A stretch of 64,000 bases of DNA from Sitta carolinensis (lineage: Eukaryota > Chordata > Aves > Passeriformes > Sittidae): positions 2,804,501-2,868,500 of the forward strand of contig JAVUNC010000004.1 of the NCBI GenBank assembly GCA_032173965.1, given 5' to 3'. The position numbers and the translations under genes were made by a program. A model generated the notes under the pieces. That model saw only the letters and a program-made list of their open reading frames with translations. It ran no database searches and had not been told where the DNA came from. Each line of letters opens with the position of its first letter. Positions within the stretch are counted from its first letter, which is position 1. Positions 1 to 13,164 of the stretch are shown here, piece by piece.

Positions 1-2537
1 AGGACTCTCCAACAGGGGAATCTACTTGGGTTGAACATAAGCAAAAGCAAAATAAACCATTCTCCCTCCTTTTAGGTGGCTGAGAGGAAACAGCACACCC
101 CGGGAATGCTGGAGGCTGCATCCACAAACGTGTGCTTGGGAATACCAGCTCAGACTTGTTGATGATGGCCAAACAAGCAAGGCCTCAGCAGAAGGGCAGC
201 CCCTGGATGGATCCTGCTGCTCTTTTCAGGCAGCAGCAGATACGTGGCAAGAAAATTGGTACCAGTGAAGTGACCGGTGCTGGTGGGCCCGGTGCTGGCA
301 CCTGGTGGGGTCTGGCTGCTTGCTCTGCATTCCCACAGGGAGACTTGTTAAGGCACCTGGATGACTGGGGCTCTATGGGTTATTCTCAGCACAATATCCT
401 GGGATGGATTTGGGATAGCCTTGGGCTTTTAAATTTAGTCTGTCAACCCAGGACAACACGTACATGGTGCTTCCTTCTATGGGTGGAAAGAGATATGAGA
501 GGCTGTGGGTTTAATGTTAGCCAGGGGAATCAGGCTGGATGCAGGAAAACATTTCCAGTGTGCTTCCAGCACAGGGATGGTTGGTAAAAATTCTTTAGGC
601 CATTGGACCTCCTTCATCCATGAGATGGAATGTGGAGCAAAAGATGGATATGGCACCCTCATATCATTCTGGAGCCATGAATTATTGGTGGTGTAAGGAG
701 CTCTCAGTGCTTTGTGTCCAACACAGACATTTTCTGTTTTTCTGGTCTAGGAAGCCCCTTTGCTGCTGCCCAAAAACCTCCTAAACTTCTTGCAAAAGTA
801 GGAAGTAACACCTTGGAAGAAGCACGATTCCCCAGCTCTCCTGCAAACAGTGGCAATGCAAGCTTTATTCTCCTATCATTTACAATGTCATGGCTGGATT
901 AAAGAAAATGAGGAGAATTGACCAGAACAAATTGTGAATGAGCAGGAGGAGAAGCCAGTGTGACTGTTACCAGCTCTCTGTGTGAATTGAACAAGTCACT
1001 GCAGGAGAATGACCTTATCCTTTAGGAAAACACACAGAAGGTTATTGCTTGTGCATTCATTTCCAAGAGATTTTTTGGGAACCTCTACAGCAACCAGAAG
1101 ATGGTCACAGAAAGTGTGTAGCACTTAAGAAAATCAAATTCCCCCATTTCTTGGGTGGGTCCCACACTGAATTGCAGCCTGATACCTTTAGTCCTGCCAG
1201 GGGAATGCTTCATGTGGATGTGCCACCTTGGCAGGGGCTGCAGAGCCAAATTCCTGACTCCAGAGCTGTGTTGAAGGAGATAATTTTGAATGCTCATTAG
1301 CAGAGTACAAAATTCTCATGAGAAGCCATGGTGGAGAGTGTCTGGGAAGCATGGCAAATCCTGTCCACTTTGGATGGGATTCAGCTCACCTAAGCATAAC
1401 CAAATAAAGCCTCACAACATTTCTGAAATCACCAGGGATGAATCCCTACCTGGCAGTCTGCCTTGAGTATGGAATGGATCTTGATTAACTCATGGGATAC
1501 CCAGATCTTCTGGCTAAATTAGAGGATTGGATCCCATTCACATAAAGCCAAGGAACTTTGGACAAATCTCCTTACCTGGGGGAACCTGTCAAAAAATGCG
1601 CCCTTGTTTTAGATTCTGGAAGCTGGAAGGGGATTTATACTTGTCCACAAAGTGAATTTCTCCTGTCTTCCCCAAAGGCACTGCTAAAGATTTGGGTTTC
1701 CATGTCACCAAAAGAGCCATTTGGAACTGAAGCATGGGTGTGCTTTTATTGAGACGACAAAGGGTGCCTTGCTTTGCTTTGAAGGATCTGGGTAACACAG
1801 AAAGCAAAAATATACTGCCAAGTATCTTCCATACATTTCTTTCCCCTAACAGATTTTCTTGGTGAGTCATGGAACAACCAGCTTTTGCAAGTTACTTCCT
1901 TTAAGAACTGCAGTGTATGAACTTAAAAGATTTTAGCAGCAGGATTACAGATTGAGTCAAACTTGCCTTCTAGGCTCCTCTTCTCACTGAAATTAGCAAT
2001 TAGGAAAGTAGCCTAAATTTTTTCCTTAAAACTTTAGAAGAAACTGGGGCAGAGGATGACTCCACTTAGCCTCTCAGCACTGCATTTTCAGGGACGGAAA
2101 TTCTAACTTAAAGTGAGCCGGGAGAAAAAATACTCTCTTTGAAAAATACTGATTAATCATTAAATTAATTATTAATAACCATTAACACAGACTGCTGATG
2201 CCAGCATCCAGCTTTTTCCACTACAATTGTTTTCAGGTAAATGTGGCTCTAACTTGAACAGGAAGACTCACTTCTTGGTGAGGATCCAAATGCAAAAAAT
2301 TGGCTAGAAGAAGCACCCTTGATACCACAGACACTTGTGGACACTTGTGTTCCCACTGATACATGGAAAAGACTCCACAAATCCATTCCCTTCATCCTCC
2401 TCACTTTTGCCAGCTTCAGAAAGGGCCCTTTTTGTATCCACAGCTGTTCCTTGGTCACTTGGAAGAGCTTCATTAAGCTGGGAGCCCAATGAGTCAGAAA
2501 TGGGATTTTATCTGTCCCACCCCAAGAAATTCAAGGT
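1..2537. other. Intergenic, no recognisable feature
   Basis: I see no recognisable gene or repeat. Reading frames are short and on all frames. The segment lies at least 17 kb past the XKR6 stop. Confidence 0.6.
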
Positions 2538-2600
2538 TGCAGAATCATCGAGCCACAGAATATCTCAACTTGGAAGGCATCCATAAGGATCCAGACCATG
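2538..2600 (-). mobile_element. CR1 LINE 3'-end fragment
   Basis: A short match to the reverse complement of the CR1 3' terminus: an AGAATCAT-type start followed by ATATC..TTGGAAGG and CATAAGGATCC. It resembles the better copy at 9681. Diverged and truncated. Confidence 0.5.
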
Positions 2601-2639
2601 GGGTCTGTGTGCAGTATATGGGATAAGAGCGAGCTGACA

Positions 2640-3166
2640 GCAGCAATCCAGGATTTTGCCCTCGGCCAAGCTGCGGCTGAGGAGAATCCGATAAAGGGAT
2701 TTTGAAGAGCGTCACCACGGGTGGGCCGTGGCTCCCAAGGATGGGGAAGCCTTGAGTGGAAGGAAGGAGAAGATAAAAACGAGGTGATGAAGGCCAAAGG
2801 AAGCAGCAGCTGAACAGAAGAGAGCTGGAGGACCAGGGGCAGGTTGGTGAGGAACTCCCTGCACACTGGCCCGCATCGCCTCCCGTGGGCACGGAGAGGG
2901 GCCCCGCCGAGGAGGACCACGAGTGCAAAGTGCTGAAAGGCTGGGCCAGCCTGGGCAGCCCCCGTGTGATGGGCACAGAGCGCTGGCAGCGACTGCTGGA
3001 AGCCGCAGGGGAGCCGGTGGTGGGCGGGGGACAGGGCAGCCACCCCCGGTGGTTTCCTGAGCTCATCACTGCACCACCCTGCTGCCTCACCAACGCTCTC
3101 ACCGTGGAGAAGGAAAAGCTGTGGAGATTGAATTCCAACCCCCCCCCCGAGGAATATGCACCGTGA
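2640..3166. other. GC-rich block with unassigned open frames
   Basis: GC-rich and relatively CpG-rich compared with its surroundings. It contains a 93-codon frame on + (2885-3166) and frames of 170 and 217 codons on the minus strand. None resembles a protein I know. High GC alone lengthens chance frames by removing stop codons, so coding is not supported. It sits directly left of an AT-rich, UTR-like block. Confidence 0.35.
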
Positions 3167-3339
3167 ATAACATAATGGGGTGATTTTCTGCCTTTCACCT
3201 AAGGGCAGGGGGAGTTTTACCCAGTAGAGCCAGGCTATTTATTACAGCTTAAAGAACTACAAAACCTCTGTTTGGATGGTGTGGATGGGTACGATCCTGG
3301 GTTTGGATGTGTGTCTATATTATACACACCCTCACGTGG

Positions 3340-3415
3340 ACATAGGCTATTATATATTTCTATAATATATAATATAGTATATAATACACACACACGCACA
3401 CGCACACACACGTGA
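3340..3415. repeat. AT-rich tract followed by (CA)n microsatellite
   Basis: TATA-rich sequence (about 3345-3384) runs into an imperfect CA array with G interruptions (about 3386-3413). Confidence 0.8.
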
Positions 3416-3492
3416 GATACTCAAACACCTGAACTCCTCTTAAGTCGTGGAATCAAAAGGCTCTTCTTTGAGGCTTGGGGGACACTCACTAC

Positions 3493-3581
3493 ATTTTCTA
3501 TATAGACAACTTTGTACATACAAGTCATAAAGTGCGTTAAAAAGCGCGTAAAATTTTCTATGTAGAAAACTATGTACATAT
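3493..3581. repeat. Two-copy direct repeat, 60-bp spacing
   Basis: ATTTTCTATATAGACAACTT at 3493 recurs as ATTTTCTATGTAGAAAACTA exactly 60 bp later at 3553. Each copy is followed by TGTACATA, a match to the Pumilio element UGUANAUA on the + strand. Confidence 0.65.
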
Positions 3582-5359
3582 AGCACACACATGTACTAAA
3601 ACACTTGGAGTTAAGCCAAATTTCACCTTCATCTTCACATCCCCAATACCTACAATACAAAACCAGAATTCAAGAAAAAAAAACCCAAAAAACCAAAAAA
3701 CATAAGGAATCAAATAATTAAAAAAAAAAATTAAAACCCAAGAGAGAGAAATGAATCAAGAAAGAAAACCAAACACAAAAAACAGTCAACAGAAGCCTGG
3801 CACATGTAGAAAACATTGATTCACTTAGAGAACATAAAGAGGGTCATGTCCGAACCTCCTTTTTCTTAAAAACAAAACCAAACCCCTTTTGTTTGTCTGT
3901 TTGTTAGCTCTTATTGTTTGAGAAAAGTCACAGTAGCACTCTCACCTTGAACCAGAGTTTGGAACTTTTTGTGTTTCTTTGTACAAAAGAAAAAACGGTT
4001 TAGGTTATGGAAAATAGTTGGGAAATTTGAGGTTGGAGAGAGGAGATAGAGAGAGAAACTGGAAGATTGCATAGTTGTGAACAGTGGCTTCTCATCAAGG
4101 TGAAAAAGTGCATCATCTGATAAAATAGCATTTGATTATTATTCTTTTTTGTTCGGTTCCATACTTTTTTTTCCTCAGTCAACTGTACATGTCACACATG
4201 AAAAGGTATTTACAGCACACACACATGCTAACATTAAACGTCTGACACTGAAACAGCCATTCTTTAAAGGTTCCATCAGAGTTTGTTCCATGCAAATTTG
4301 TATTCTTTTTAAATACATTTTTTGCTACATCCTAAGACCACAGACTTGTCTAAGCCCATCTCATGTAATTTTGATCATTAGCAACACAAAAAGGGGAAAA
4401 GCACCAGAATGGCTCGGTTTGAACACCAAACCTCTGCTTTGACTTCTTTCTCTTTTTAATTTTCATTCCTTCATCACTGCTGGTTGTTTGCTTTTTTTAA
4501 TTTTTTTTTCTCTTTGTTGTTGTCATTTGTTTACATTAATTTTCCAGAGATGGGAAAAAACAATTGACTTTTTCTATTTTTTAAAAGGTGTTCTTGAGGT
4601 AAGAGTTATGCTCAGAACCTCAGGCAGGCAGCAAAGCTTTGAAAAGCATTTGAGAAACGAGGTGTGAGGCCAAACACTGCCACCAACATTGTAAACTAAC
4701 GATGGAACAAAACAAAACAAATAAAATTGAGATGAATATTCCAGATTTCTGTCCTAGCTAAACCTCCCACCCTCTTTCCAACCCTCTGTCCTTTTCCAAA
4801 AATCACAAACTGAATGAAAAGGAAATAAAAGCAACTTGGCACATTCCCTCTTGTACCAGCCAAATGAAAAAAAGACAGGTGTTGTACATTTAAAAAGATA
4901 CTTCAAAAGCTTTTCATGCTTGCTGCCTGTCTCAAGTGTATTTTAATATATGTCCGATCGTTTACATTTATATAGGAAAGTTATATTTGTTACACTTTAT
5001 ACAGGATCACTTAATTTTTGTCCTTTTTTAACCTTTTCACTGTTTTTTTCTTTTTGTCTTTTGGATAATGAGTTGGTTATAACAATCTACAGTAAGGCTG
5101 CACAGGAAGAATACTGTGTGTTTTATATTTTTTTATCTCTAAGAACCAAAGTATATAAAATGAGGTTTGATTCTAGCACCTTTTACAGTATTATTGGTGT
5201 TGTTCCCTTTAGCAAAAAGATAACTTCACATCTGTTCTATCATCTCTCTCTAGTTTCAGCAATACTTCAAAGGTAACAATAAGGGGGTGATTGAACCAAA
5301 CCAGCAGTCCTTTGACAAAATGAAACCTCTCCCCCCTGAAGTCAGGCAGAACTGCTCGT

Positions 5360-5660
5360 GTGAGCAGAGCCTTTGCCAGCTTCCCTCCTGAGCAGCGGGC
5401 AGCGGCTTGCTCGGAGCAGCGCGGAAAACCGAGCATCCAAAGAGGAAAAAGAACACACCAAGTTGCTGGGGCAGCTGAGATGGAGAGGCTCGACAGCAGA
5501 TGGTTTTGCTCGGGGTGGGGGGAATAACACTGCCTGCCACGAGGTGCAGAGGAAAGGCAAGGATGCTGCCCTGGATGCTCCCCTGGGATGCTGCCCCACC
5601 GACCCCCTCGTCCTCCTCCCGCGGCGAGGGGACACCTCCCCATCCCATGTGAGGAGGGAG
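5360..5660. other. Small CpG-enriched patch
   Basis: About fifteen CpG dinucleotides in 300 bp by eye, against an otherwise CpG-poor background. No promoter elements or coding assignment can be made. Confidence 0.35.
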
Positions 5661-5917
5661 ATGGAGCCTGGTGGCATCCTCTGGGGAGATTTGGAGAAAA
5701 TTTTTAGGAATTTCTATGGTGAGAAACAGCATCTTTCACTGAGAGCATTTCTGGGAGTTGGGAGGGGGGAAGGAAGCTGGAAAAAAAAATATTGTGGTTA
5801 AGAGAAGCTCCTTGCCAAGATTGCAATGTTTTACAGGATGTTGAGCTGTTGGTTTCACTCGAGCAGTGTTAATTCTGCAGAGGAATGGTCCATTCCCCAG
5901 ACAGCGGCATCAGAACC

Positions 5918-5985
5918 TCAATTATATATATATAATTATAACTATAGCAATATATCTATCTATCTATATTTATATAAGTATACAT
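5918..5985. repeat. AT-rich simple repeat with TATC units
   Basis: TATATA and ATAATTATA runs followed by four TATC units near 5953-5966. Confidence 0.7.
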
Positions 5986-8900
5986 TAAAGTCTGTTACTG
6001 CACTGGCACCTAATACAGAGGAAAAGTACTGGCGTTGCTGCTGGATGCAAGTGGTTGCCTTGACTGAAGTCCTGTGAAGGGTGAGCACCACAAGGAAAGG
6101 CACCACGAGGCTCTGAGAGTTGAAATGTTGCTGCCCTAACGTAGCCATCATCAACAAAAATAAAGAGCTTGGTGCAGTTCATGAGGGCAGGGGGAGCCAG
6201 GCTGAATTCTGGCCTTGCTGATGACAGAAAAAAGAGAGTTTTCCCAGAAAAAAATACTGGGTGGCTGATGGTGAAATTGAGACCAGAGTTTGGTCTTTTA
6301 AGGGGCACGTTGTTTTGGCGAGCTCTTATGTAGCACTTTGGACACTTTTAAACAGCCTTCCTAAATTCAAATGGCCTCTTCGTGCTGTGTTCAGCACACT
6401 GCACCGATGGAAGAAAAACAGGATTGAACTTCGAGCACTCAAGGAATAATCTGCCACAAAGAGGGCACAGCCTGTTGTGGGCTGCCTCCCGGGATGTGCT
6501 GGATGCCTTCAGCTCCCACTAAACCAGGGGAAGTGGAGGGCACTCAGCGAGCCTGATCTCATCCCTCTGCAGAGCCCTGCCCTGAATATCTCAATCTGTC
6601 ACACCCCGGGAGCCCAGAGAATAAATTGTCCTGGACACAGGCAACAATTTTGATGGGTTGGCAGAAGACCTGCCAGGCTGAGGCAGAGATGAAACGTGCA
6701 CCTGTCTGGTTTTCCAAGGCCTTAGCCTGTGCTTCTCATTCCCTTCCTTACTCAATCAACATTTCTGCTGCGCTAAACTTTTGTGTTGGCCCTTGCTCTC
6801 TTTCTTCTGCTCGTAAACTCAGGTTCAAGCACGTTGCCCTCCAAGATGCAGAAAACAGAGGAAGATCTGGGAATAATCCAGAGCACATCCTCAGAGGCCT
6901 CCTGCAGAACGAGAAGTCGCTGCAGACACTGCCCATCCCAATGGGCTCCCCGTGCATAAGGTCATTGCTTGGTGATCGGAAAAGAAAAAGAAGAGACTCG
7001 CAGGCACTCTATGCCAAGTTAAGAGCACAGGTTTTGCATCGTGTTGACACCTGTCAGCCCATCCCAGCTGAAAATCCCGAGCTCTTCCGACAGCTGCTGA
7101 CGAGCAGCCTGCCCCTGCTGTCAGCAGCAAGGACAATGCCGACAAGCTGGGTGGAAATTCACTCACTGGACAGAGAGGAGGGCCAGGACTGTCCCCGTCC
7201 ACTTCTGGCCAGATCAGGGCTGGGGTTGGTGGCAGCCCTGTGTCACCCAAGCACCGTGTTAGTGGCTTGCTGGCAGAAGCCAGGATGGTGTTGGGACACT
7301 GCTGTGGGTGACAAATTGCCTGTGGAAAACTTGATGCAGTTTTCCTTGTTCATTCAGATCAACTTCTGGGTGTCTAATTTGGATCCCAGTCTTTCTAGAA
7401 TCCCAGGAAGGCTGGCTCAGGTGCAGAAACGACCTAGGAAGGAGCCAACCTCTCCCAGATGAACTGAAAATACTTGATCCTAACTTGGATGGATGGGCAT
7501 CTTCACCTGCAAGCCATGCTGGGTTGGAACGGCACTGAAAGGACAACTTCAGATGAATGACCTGGGTTCAGAATGGGCTGAGTTTGGTTTATAAGGCAAA
7601 TTCAAGGCATGGGCATGACCAGGTTTCAAGTTTAGTTAACAAAGAATGTATTTTTTACTAGGAAAGCTTAGGCCATTATTCCTGCCTGATGCACCTGATC
7701 AAGTGTGTCTGGGGTGAGCAGAATTTTTCTTTGGAATTTTTTTCAGCCAGACAGGATTTAGGGTGGGAGAATATGACACAGGGATGCCTGTGGCATGAAG
7801 TCTTGGGAATGCACTTGAGGACCCAGGTGCTCTTTCCACCTCTGTTGTCAACAACTGCATGGCCCAATGGGCTGTGCTAAATGCTTGGTTTCTCAGTTGA
7901 CTTTCCTGGATGCTTTCCACGGGGAGAGAAGGGCATTTCAGAGGATGGGGAAAAGCGTGTCCCAAAATCTTATTGTGACATTTCAGAGCCATCTGCCTGC
8001 TTGTGTCTACTGAGCCAAATGGGGACAAAAGGAAGGTGACATGATGGATTTGTCCTGCTCTGCCCACCACCACCACGGTCCCACAACATTTTTGATGTTC
8101 AGGTCTGGAAGCACATCATGAACATTGTATGAATAATCCTTCCATCACCCTTGTGAGGGAACCTTTATCCCTCCCAGTTTACAGATGAAATACGGAGCAA
8201 AAAAGCCCCCAAACCCCCAGGTTAAGCCCTAACAACTTATTTTTAGCACTCTGTAGTGATTGTGGAATTTGTTCTCCTTGATTTAGGTTTATTTGAGGAA
8301 TCAAGTGCGAGAGTGTTTTCCAGGTTTTGAGTGTTAATGAGTTCCAGTAGTGATTAGTCAAATTTCAATGTTTATGGGAAAAGTGGCACTTCTGCAATAG
8401 AAGTATTTAAATTGTGCTATTCTCTGTGGCTGTGCCAATTTTCCAGTACTATCAAAATTCACTAATCAAAAACTCTCCTAAGATGACAGCTCATTTGAGA
8501 GGTTTCCATGGACTTTTGGGATTCCTTTCAATCAGAAGAGCTTTGCAAGAAGTAGGATTGACAAAGATCTTTAAATGCACATTGTAACACCTGGGGTAAG
8601 CGTGGCAGAGATCCAGGGATGGAGGTGGCAACAGACTGACCATTCCCATACCACATGCCCTGGAAAACAGGCCAATGGCACCAGGGAACATCTTCCAGCT
8701 TCCAGCAGACACAACCCTAAAATCCTCTTGGCTTTCCCAACCAACAGCCCACGGAAGAGATGGAGAGTGAACGTGGATCTTCAGGCACCATGATTTTTAA
8801 AATAAATCCAAAAATATTCACACCACAGGAAGAGCATTTCCTTGCAATCAGGTCACTCAAAGTCTCCAAAATATAGAGCCTTCCTGTGATAACCCTGGAT

Positions 8901-9680
8901 TTAGGGGAACAGCTCCACCATGGAGCATACTGTCAGATTCCCAAGCACATCCCTATTAGTCTGGAACAAGGAACACACAGAAAACGAGGCAAGAAGCTCA
9001 CCCCACCTGTTATTTCATACTGTTTTTATAATGGGTGGCCACATCAGATTTAGTGGAATGATCCGAACTTAGTTCAGTGACAGGAGTCACCAAACTGAGA
9101 TGTGAAATACTCCTTCCCTGAGTAAATAAAACACTTTTAAAACTAATTCCCATTCCTCAGTAGAACAAAAGGCTGGAATGGTAAAAGTTGCAGAAACAGT
9201 AGCTAGAACCATTGTTTTTTTCTGATAGGAGAATATTTTCCACGGAAACCTTCTCAAGTTTTAGATCCATTTTGGCAGGGGATGTATTTTGTAGCTAATG
9301 GAAAACTTTGATATTCAAGGTAAAATCTCTTCATTCTCACTCTCCTTACACAGATAAGATGGGAGACAAAGGGATTTGGCTGTGATACCCATTTAGACCC
9401 TCCTTCAGAAAGCACGCATCACAGCTCTCCTCCAAATGACTGCAATTACATCCAATTTAAGGCTTGTTTAATTGCTCGAGTAGTTCTGGGAAATCTATGG
9501 ATAAGTGCAAGCCAGTCCACTTTCCCTGCTACTTATCCATCATGAATTTGTTGGCTGATACCAAGATTTGAATGGTTATTGAAAAAAAACCCAGGTTATG
9601 TGGGAATGGCGTGAAATTGAAGTAATTTGAGGGGGTTGCTTGGGCAGCACTTTGTTGTTTCTCCCACAGTGTCAGCACAT
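5986..9680. other. No gene identified
   Basis: Unique-looking sequence. It contains an unusually long open frame on + (6626-7462, 278 codons) that I cannot link to any protein, and an MIR-like fragment near 8.15 kb. Otherwise I see nothing. Confidence 0.5.
8120..8205 (-). mobile_element. Diverged MIR-like SINE fragment
   Basis: ATCACCCTTGTGAGGGAACC followed by TCCCAGTTTACAGATGAAAT resembles the reverse complement of the MIR core (CCTGTGAGGTAG, then CATTTTACAGATGAGGAAAC). Confidence 0.4.
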
Positions 9681-9772
9681 AGAATCAAGAATATCCTGAG
9701 TTGGAAGGGACCCACAAGGATCATGGCAGTCCAACTCCTGGCCCTGCATGGGATAACCCCACGGATCACCTA
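9681..9772 (-). mobile_element. CR1 LINE 3' fragment
   Basis: It begins AGAATCAAGAATATCCTGAG and continues through TTGGAAGGGACCCACAAGGA and TCCAACTCCTGGCCCTGCA, a clear reverse complement of a CR1 3' end. Strongly 5'-truncated. Confidence 0.85.
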
Positions 9773-11138
9773 GTTGAAGCCAAGAGGCTTCAGCTTCGGG
9801 CTACTGCAACTCCTGCGGGCGTGTGTCCCCGTGTGTACTTGCGTGCCCTCAGAAACTGAAACCAGCCCCTGGAGCGAACAGATTGCAGGTGTAATCAGCT
9901 GGCATTTGTCCTGGATCTTCCCTAGTTAGGAAGGAACTGTGTTTGCTTTCAGAGTGGAAGAAGGGGAGGGAAGGCGGGGGCGGCGTGCAGGTGGCGTTCA
10001 GCTGGGGCTGAGGGGAGGAGGTTCTGGCACTGGCAGCAAGTTTTATTGGTAAATACAGCTAGAAAGGAAAAGATGAGCTGCTTGTCCTTGTGGCTGATGA
10101 ACGGGAATGACATCTGGAGGCAAAACAATAATCATTCCCTTCGAGTGGCTTTTGGCATTTGAATTTTAAGGGCTTGAAATCAGATTTGGAGGGTTTACTC
10201 CCTGCAAAGGAGGGCCCCGTTTGCTGCGCGTGTTGACAAGGCTGTTCTCGTTGCAGTGCTGATAGTGGTGAAACGAGAAATCATCTCTTCCTCATCTAAA
10301 GCCAGGTACTACAAAGCCCTCATAAAGATCAGGGATAGGCTACACTCAGATGGCTCCTCTTGGAAAGATACTCCTGCTTTTGCCCAAGTTTTGCCTGGGT
10401 TTTGACAAACTCTCCAAGTTCAAACATGAAATCTATTGTCACAGTTGAAGAAAAAGATCATTAGGGCCCTGTTGGAGCTCCCCAATACCAGTAGAAATGA
10501 CTGCTTTTAGCATAGATAGTGTAAGGAGGCACCTGGCCATCAGTGGAGCTCTACTGATTTATCCTGATGCTGTGTTTGGCCCTCATGTCTGGTCTGATTT
10601 TGGCTTCCAAATTTCTTAAGAGGTGGAAGATCAGGTGGGACAGCATTTCCTCAGGACCTTAAGCTTCTGATGGTCTTTTAAATTAAAAAAAAAAAAAAAA
10701 AAGCCCCTACAAGGAATGTTTATTTCAACCCTGCTTGCAAATCCCAAATTGCTAGTACCTCTCACCAGAAATGACCTTCCTCATCTCGAAAAAGCCCTTT
10801 GGAATTCTCAATGTGTTCATATATATTAAAACATATATACTGCTGCAGTAACATGGCATGTATGCTCACCTATATTTCCACAGGACTGGGAATATAGACT
10901 CAGACATACATGTTGATTAATCCCTTTAATCCTGAAAATTCATAGGCACCCACTTCACTTCAGGCTTAATATATAGTAGGAGGAATTCTCTCTCTTCCTG
11001 CTGTTTTACTCTCGCTGCCCAAGTGGGTCATACCAAAACAACCAGGTGCAAGCACAGCCAGGAGGTTTCCCTATTAAACAGTGCAATTTCAGGAGAATTA
11101 AAGGGTGATTTATCAATAATGTGAAATTTTTGTCTTTT

Positions 11139-11144
<6 letters not shown>

Positions 11145-11195
<51 letters not shown>
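11145..11195. repeat. (AT)n microsatellite
   Basis: About 25 uninterrupted AT units, preceded by a T-run. Self-complementary, so it may extrude a cruciform. Confidence 0.97.
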
Positions 11196-11197
<2 letters not shown>

Positions 11198-11490
11198 GCC
11201 CTCAATATCTTATAGGCTATATCCTATTTAATTCCACGAGGTGGGTGACAACGAGCTTTGAAAGCAGTCTGCACCTACATCTTTATGCTCTGCCAGATAC
11301 ACATGAGACTTTAATTGCTTTCAAAACCACACTTGCCCTCTCTCAGCCCTCTCAGTCAAGACACAGATGTGTGGTGCTTTTCAGGACAAAGAGGGAATAT
11401 CTGTTTGTTGGCCAGCATTTGGTTGGGTCAAACAAAGCAGTTAGCATAGCACCGAAGGAGTTACATTGCTGGTTTTTTCCCAACTTCAAT

Positions 11491-11546
11491 CTTTTTTTTT
11501 CTTGGGTTTTTTTTTTTTTTGGTTTTTTTTTTTTTTTTTTTTTTTT
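11491..11546. repeat. Interrupted poly-T tract
   Basis: Three T-runs separated by CTTGGG and GG. The last run is about 24 bases. Confidence 0.9.
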
Positions 11547-13164
11547 GAACAGAAGCAGTAAAAAGAACCCAGAAGCACCAAGCTGAGTGCTTAAAACAGG
11601 GCAAAGAAACAGCTAGGGAGAAGGACGGGGAAGGAGCAGACCCAAAGCCAATGCGGATGAGCGATGGCCCATCTGCAGGAGTGGGGCTTCTAAATTTGCT
11701 CAGCCCCAGCAGGAAGATGTGCAGCTGCCTGGAAATTCAGGTGGAAGAGCCTGGCCCCTGTAGCCAGAAGATTTTGAACTCCCTGCCCGTGGTGGATACA
11801 GAGAAGGGACAGGGAAGGTAGGTGGCAGACCAAGCCAGAGCTTCCTTCTTGCTTCATGCAAGGCGAATCTTGGGCTAGAGAAGACAAGGGCCACCTGAAA
11901 CACCCCCAGGGATCCCAAACACACCAGACTCCACAGTCCTTACTCAGGACAGGAAAGGAGACCCAACAGCAAAAACCAGGAGTTTTGCCTGAGTAAGGAG
12001 TGTGTGAGCAGACTTCACAAAACTTCTCTAAAAGGGAGCAGGGAGTCCTGCCTGGCATTGCATTCCCACAGGAGATATAATGGTCAGGACACTTAGACAA
12101 TAAAAACACAAAACCCCCTTCAACACCAGGCTTTCTATCACGTTTTTCCCTTCTGAATCATCTGACCAGTGGTGACATTTGGAGCAACGAAATGGATCCC
12201 TTCCCTCAGTCTAAAGAAAGTTATCCTGGCTTTCACCTGAGTGGCTTGGGGCTCAACCAGGGGTGAATCCACCTCGATGGACACGGAGCCAACAGCCAAA
12301 ACTCCCACGGGTGGCAAGGGAAGTTTTGCCTGCAGGAGGACAGTGAAGGCAGCCTGGTCTGGTCTCTCTAGATGTGGCACAGGTTTTTTCCTCCAGGAAA
12401 GCAGGGACCTCAGGAAGAATTGCACAGGAGCAGCATTGGGTCTATTTTATCCTTTCACATCCCACCTTTGCCCTTTACATAAGGAAACAGTTCAAAAACC
12501 AAAGAAAAAAAAGCTACTGTACAATCAAGTAAACTGCAATTATTGTGCTGTCTTAGGCAGTCAAGGAACTTAAAAGGCAAAAACAGAAAAAAAAAAAAAA
12601 AAAGATATTTTTTCACGTGTTTATCAGTTGAGACACTAGTTTTCCCATGCCTACAACAGTCCTCAGCAATACCAGCCTCCCAAATAAGGTCCAGGCTATT
12701 CCAAAACAGCGTGAGCAAATTTTTCACTGTATTCAGATGGAAGCTGATGATTGAAAGATTAGTGCACATTTAACCGTGGCTGATGAGAGCAACTTTTAAA
12801 GAAATTCAAGTATTCATCAGTAATCTGTTCGGTTCAGAAATACTTTTGTCATCTTTAGTTTCAAGTTTTCAGAAACAGCAAGGAAAAGGGAAAGGTCACC
12901 TGTTGTGTAAGAAAATAATATTGCAAGTAGTGCTGTTACATTTGACCAGGAAAGCAAGGCTGTTCAGTTGGCGCAGAGCAATTTTCTCCATTCCTTGCTT
13001 TTGGGGAGAGAAAAGACTTCAAATCACTTTCTCAAGACATGCAGCAGCAGGTTTTCCCTCTGCATGTTGTAACCCACCCCTTCACTGCTCATCCCCCACA
13101 ACAGCACAAACCCAGCAAGAATGAAATTTTCACGGCGCGCTTCCAGCACCTCTCACACGCGTTA

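Larger units (their letters stand above)
3170..5280. other. AT-rich, UTR-like block of unknown strand
   Basis: Strongly AT-rich with T- and A-runs, several TGTACAT motifs and AATAAA hexamers on + near 4719 and 4825. It lacks credible coding frames. It reads like a vertebrate 3' UTR or conserved noncoding block rather than neutral repeat-rich DNA. It could be a far-distal XKR6 UTR isoform on the minus strand or the UTR of an unseen + strand gene; neither is shown. Confidence 0.3.
9773..13164. other. No gene identified; homopolymers and a microsatellite
   Basis: No credible exon. It contains a 17-18 base poly-A (10685-10702), an AT array (11145-11195), a broken poly-T (11491-11546) and a poly-A (12587-12603). 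The part around 12.4-12.9 kb is AT-rich and UTR-like but cannot be assigned. Confidence 0.5.

Noticed and set aside
2531..3198. Overlapping minus-strand frames of 170 and 217 codons
   Set aside because: They lie in GC-rich sequence where stops are rare, partly overlap a CR1 tip, and match nothing known.
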